From: Bacillota bacterium
GTDB lineage: Bacteria > Bacillota > Clostridia > Oscillospirales > Acutalibacteraceae
Length of the DNA stretch: 34,361 nt
Assembly: GCA_023391275.1 (NCBI GenBank)
Contig: JAEWBE010000056.1
Span: forward strand, 1 to 34,361
Direction of reading: 5' to 3'
A program made the position numbers and the translations under genes. Below, one piece after another: positions 31,809 to 34,361 of this stretch. The notes below the pieces were generated by a model. That model was given only the letters and a program-made list of their open reading frames with translations. It ran no database searches and had not been told where the DNA came from. The first letter of the stretch is position 1, and each line of letters opens with the position of its first letter.

Positions 31809-33524
31809 ATGATGAAAATCGCGATTTATTCAAGAAAATCAAAGTTCACAGGGAAAGGCGAGTGTATTGAAAACCAGATTGAACTGTGCAGGCAATATAT
31901 TAAGCTGCACTATCCGGATACTGTAGAAAAAGACATTTCCATTTATGAAGACGAAGGTTTTTCCGGTGGCAACACCGACCGACCGCAATTTCAAAAAATG
32001 ATTGAAGACGCCAGGGAAAAAAAATTATCCGTTCTTGTCTGCTACCGACTCGACCGTATCAGCCGCAACATCGGTGACTTTGCCAAACTGATTGAAGAAT
32101 TGAACAGCCTCTCAATTGCGTTTATCTCCATTAAAGAACAATTTGACACAAGTTCCCCTATTGGACGCGCCATGATGTATATCGCCTCCGTATTTTCCCA
32201 GCTTGAACGGGAAACAACCGCCGAACGCATTCGGGACAACATGCAGGAGCTGGCGAAAACAGGCCGTTGGCTGGGGGGGGCCACTCCCACGGGCTATAAG
32301 TCGGAACCTGTTGAAAAACTCACCATCGACGGCAAAGTGCGCAAAGCATTTAAACTCACCTTCCTGCCAGAGGAAATTGAAACGGTCAAGTTGATTTATC
32401 ATAAATTTCTCGAAACCAATTCATTGACTAAAGTGGAAACATACCTCATTCAGAATAACATCTTATCAAAATCCGGTAAGCGTTATTCTCGTTTCGCCGT
32501 AAAAAACATCCTGGAAAACCCTGTTTATATGAGCGCGGATCAAGATGCCTACCTCTATTTTTCAGATGCCGAAGTTGAACTTTGTGCGGAAAAAAGCGAT
32601 TTCAGCGGAAAATTCGGCATCATGGCTTACAATAAAACCCTCCAGCGGCACGGGCAGGCGAACCGGATACGGGAAATGTCCAACTGGATTGTCGCAATCG
32701 GCCAGCATAAAGGAATTGTATCGGGCGCTGATTGGGTGCATGTACAGAAAATACTGGAACAGAATAAATCAAAATCTTATCGAAAAGCAAAAAGCAACGT
32801 CGCCCTGCTGTCCGGGCTGCTCCGCTGCGGAGCGTGCGGCGCTTACATGCGCCCGAAACTCACCCAGCGCAAAAACGCAAACGGCGAACTAATCTACACC
32901 TATCTTTGTGAACTCAAAGAAAAAAGTCAGGGGCACAACTGTTCCAGTCGCAACGCAAACGGCAATCTACTAGATCAAGCGGTTTGTGCTGAGGTCATGA
33001 AGCTTTCCGGGGATGATTCCATCTTCTTTCGGCAGCTTCGCGCGTGCCGGCGGAATCTGAATACCAGCCGCGAAGGCTATGACTCGGAATTGAAGCATCT
33101 GAACAAATCTATTCCAGAGAATGAAAAGGAAATCGCGAACCTGGTTTCGGCCCTTGCCAAAACGGAGGATAGACCAACTTGTGAATCTATTACGAAACAG
33201 ATCAACGAACTCCATAAGAAAAGCAGCGCCTTGAAATTGAGGCTGGAGGAAGTGGAAAACCTGACAAAAACAAAAATCCTACCCGATGAGCAGATTGACA
33301 TCATCAAGGGAATTCTATGTTCCTTTTCTTCCGTCTTCTGCACAATGACTGTGGAAGAAAAGCGGGGCGTTCTGCGCACTTTTATTGAACAGATCGTATG
33401 GGACGGAGAAAATGCTACTGTTTATCTTTTGGGATCAGGTTCGAAAAAAACGGCCTTGGCCGATTCAGTATCTGAACCGAAAAACATACAGCTACTTATT
33501 CCGCAATGTGAAGATAGCAAATGA
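31809..33524 (+). CDS. Large serine recombinase, SpoIVCA-type (sigK element excisionase/integrase)
   Basis: 571 residues. Resolvase catalytic domain (1-150) with nucleophile S11 in YSRKS, VCYRLDRISRN, SPIGRAMM and ERETTAERIRDN. The DNA-binding recombinase domain lies at about 155-300, a zinc ribbon at C340/C343/C367/C378, and a coiled coil at about 405-490. The N-terminus AIYSRKSKFTGKGE is typical of the SpoIVCA branch. The start is one of two adjacent ATGs after GGTGAT. Its TGA stop (33522-33524) lies inside the right attachment core, so excision separates the gene from sigK exactly at its end. It would cut and rejoin attL and attR to restore sigK. Confidence 0.95.
   Translation: MMKIAIYSRKSKFTGKGECIENQIELCRQYIKLHYPDTVEKDISIYEDEGFSGGNTDRPQFQKMIEDAREKKLSVLVCYRLDRISRNIGDFAKLIEELNSLSIAFISIKEQFDTSSPIGRAMMYIASVFSQLERETTAERIRDNMQELAKTGRWLGGATPTGYKSEPVEKLTIDGKVRKAFKLTFLPEEIETVKLIYHKFLETNSLTKVETYLIQNNILSKSGKRYSRFAVKNILENPVYMSADQDAYLYFSDAEVELCAEKSDFSGKFGIMAYNKTLQRHGQANRIREMSNWIVAIGQHKGIVSGADWVHVQKILEQNKSKSYRKAKSNVALLSGLLRCGACGAYMRPKLTQRKNANGELIYTYLCELKEKSQGHNCSSRNANGNLLDQAVCAEVMKLSGDDSIFFRQLRACRRNLNTSREGYDSELKHLNKSIPENEKEIANLVSALAKTEDRPTCESITKQINELHKKSSALKLRLEEVENLTKTKILPDEQIDIIKGILCSFSSVFCTMTVEEKRGVLRTFIEQIVWDGENATVYLLGSGSKKTALADSVSEPKNIQLLIPQCEDSK
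33519..33523 (+). other. Right attachment core of the sigK element
   Basis: AAATG at the junction of recombinase end and sigK C-half. The following GAAGTACTGATG encodes E-V-L-M, the normal continuation of sigma-K. The site reads AATGA, the same five bases I recall as the core at the Bacillus subtilis skin ends; the left site reads AATGC. Confidence 0.75.
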
Positions 33525-33825
33525 AGTACTGATGTTCTTCCGCTCCTCGAAAAAAAGTGCGCAGGATGTATCCATCAATGAACCAATCGATACGGATAAA
33601 GACGGCAATGCCCTTACATTAATGGATGTGATGGCGACAGAAGACAATATTCTGGAAAATCTTGACTGCAAGATTAAATCGGAACAGTTAAAGCGATATC
33701 TTCTTGAGGTACTTTCACCGCGTGAACGGAAAATAATCGAGCTCCGCTACGGGCTGACCGGCTTAAGCCCGCTGACACAGCGCGAAGTAGCGCAAAAACT
33801 TGGGATTTCACGATCGTATGTATAG
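33520..33825 (+). CDS. sigK: Sigma-K, C-terminal part (truncated at its 3' end)
   Basis: 100 residues of sigma-K after the junction Asn: FFRSSKKSAQDVSINEPI (region 2.4/3), the variable linker TDKDGNALTLMDVM, region 4 LSPRERKIIELRYGL and the HTH start TQREVAQKLGISRSYV, then TAG. Known sigma-K proteins continue S-R-I-E-K and 20 or more further residues, so the recognition helix is cut in half. No frame downstream contains the missing part. There is no start codon or ribosome binding site here; expression needs rejoining to 26502-26834, which gives 211 residues. The truncation may be a second insertion or decay. Confidence 0.88.
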   Translation, partial: NEVLMFFRSSKKSAQDVSINEPIDTDKDGNALTLMDVMATEDNILENLDCKIKSEQLKRYLLEVLSPRERKIIELRYGLTGLSPLTQREVAQKLGISRSYV

Positions 33826-34361
33826 GGGCGCGGCTACTGTAAGTGATGAAAATCAAAGCGGCTATTCATTGGTTTTCGTATTGTGAAATCTATCAATAAG
33901 CGGCGGCCCCTGGTTATTGGGAGTCGCCGCTTCTGTGTGCCCGGCCGAAAAATGCGGCGACACCAAGAGGTATTTGTATATCATGTGTTTTATATCTCCA
34001 TTTTAATATCTCCATTATATGAACTCCAATATATATTTCAATCCACTCCGCTTTTTCATCCGGCCACAGGCCAGATTATGAAAGACGGCGTGAAAGTGTC
34101 ACTTCCTATTTTTTGAGACAAACTTGGCCTCTGTGGCCCGTGTGTCAAATCTCAATTACAATACATACTATGTGTTAAGGACAATAAAGGCGGTGATAAA
34201 TGAATAGCTATACGGACTATTCTTAAAAATCAAAACTTCAAATAGCCAAATTTATGCAATTTCATATAATAAAACATGGAGTAACAAACGTTGAAATCGA
34301 TTTGGTTTGCGCTTCTTAAGCGTAGCTAAAGTGGGGCCGCTGCAAAACAAAAGCTTTGCAG
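33826..34361. other. Region after truncated sigK: no supported gene, possible second element end
   Basis: 536 bp without a convincing gene. It contains an 8-bp repeat GTGAAATC (33883-33890) inverted relative to GATTTCAC at the sigK end (33804-33811). A 34200-34319 stretch resembles the start of the recombinase gene upstream but has a stop in codon 9. At the window end CTGCAAA/TTTGCAG (34339-34361) looks like half of a terminator. The sequence is more AT-rich than the genes to the left. Confidence 0.5.
33898..33932 (+). terminator. Hairpin downstream of truncated sigK
   Basis: AAGCGGCG (33898-33905) / CGCCGCTT (33925-33932) with an inner CCC/GGG pairing. Only a short pyrimidine-rich stretch follows on the plus strand, so termination is plausible but not certain. 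Confidence 0.5.

Larger units (their letters stand above)
26832..33519. mobile_element. skin-like sigK intervening element carrying hydCBA and a serine recombinase (6,688 bp)
   Basis: The two sigK halves lie in the same orientation, separated by 6,688 bp if crossover occurs in the shared AAATG. Inside are, left to right, a strong hairpin, hydA, hydB, hydC (minus strand), a 54-aa protein (minus) and a SpoIVCA-like serine recombinase (plus) that ends in the right attachment core. This is the organisation of sigK intervening (skin) elements known from Bacillus and Clostridioides, in which the mother cell excises the element late in sporulation. What differs is the size and the cargo: no phage genes, but an energy-metabolism operon. 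Boundaries are inferred from the sigK reading frames and are precise to a few bases. Confidence 0.88.

Noticed and set aside
1..34361. tRNA, rRNA, CRISPR array or insertion sequence
   Set aside because: No cloverleaf, rRNA-like stretch, regularly spaced repeats or transposase gene could be found on either strand by reading.

Overview
The window looks like a chromosomal segment of a spore-forming, anaerobic, fermentative member of the Clostridia. The evidence is a pro-sigma-K gene of the clostridial type, an NADH/ferredoxin-linked trimeric [FeFe]-hydrogenase, a CbiMQO metal importer, strong AGGAGG-type ribosome binding sites and TTGACA/TATAAT promoters. By eye the base composition is moderate (near 50% GC) and an Oscillospiraceae/Ruminococcaceae-like organism fits best, but that placement is inference. 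No rRNA, tRNA or CRISPR array was seen.

Layout, left to right. 1-3.5 kb (minus strand): a DUF3842 protein and the ECF-type cobalt/nickel importer cbiM-cbiQ-cbiO, whose leader carries a terminator hairpin and a possible antiterminator. 3.5-4.4 kb: an XRE regulator and DUF2975 membrane protein pair. 4.5-7.6 kb: a small conserved protein, a tocopherol-cyclase-like protein overlapping a Rieske-tailed FAD oxidoreductase, and a GNAT acetyltransferase. 7.7-14.9 kb (minus): a complete phosphate module pstS-pstC-pstA-pstB-phoU-phoP-phoR behind phased Pho-box repeats; PstC has an extra N-terminal membrane domain. 15-16 kb: mannose-6-phosphate isomerase. 16.2-18.7 kb (plus): a three-gene polar amino acid ABC importer. 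18.7-24 kb (minus): aminopeptidase P, citrate synthase and an ABC-F ATPase. 24.2-26.2 kb: a DtxR-type metal regulator, a CFI-box protein and an unknown conserved protein.

26.5-33.8 kb is the most interesting part. The gene for the late mother-cell sigma factor sigma-K is split. Its first 111 codons lie at 26502-26834 and its next 100 codons at 33523-33822, both on the plus strand. Between them lies a 6,688-bp skin-like element ending in a SpoIVCA-type large serine recombinase whose stop codon lies inside the right attachment core. Joining the halves at the shared AAATG restores the conserved E-N-E-V-L-M junction. Unlike phage-like skin elements, the cargo is a complete electron-bifurcating hydrogenase operon hydC-hydB-hydA, with its own sigma-A promoter and a Rex-like operator, plus a 54-aa protein that is a candidate excision factor. 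If the element excises during sporulation, the mother cell would gain sigma-K and lose the integrated hydrogenase operon.

The sigK story has a second oddity. Even after rejoining, the gene stops in the middle of the region 4.2 recognition helix (ends S-R-S-Y-V), so roughly the last 25-30 residues are missing. The DNA beyond (33.8-34.4 kb) has no clear gene but shows a hairpin, an inverted repeat of the sigK end and a faint resemblance to a recombinase gene start. A second insertion whose far end lies outside the window is possible; gene decay is the alternative.
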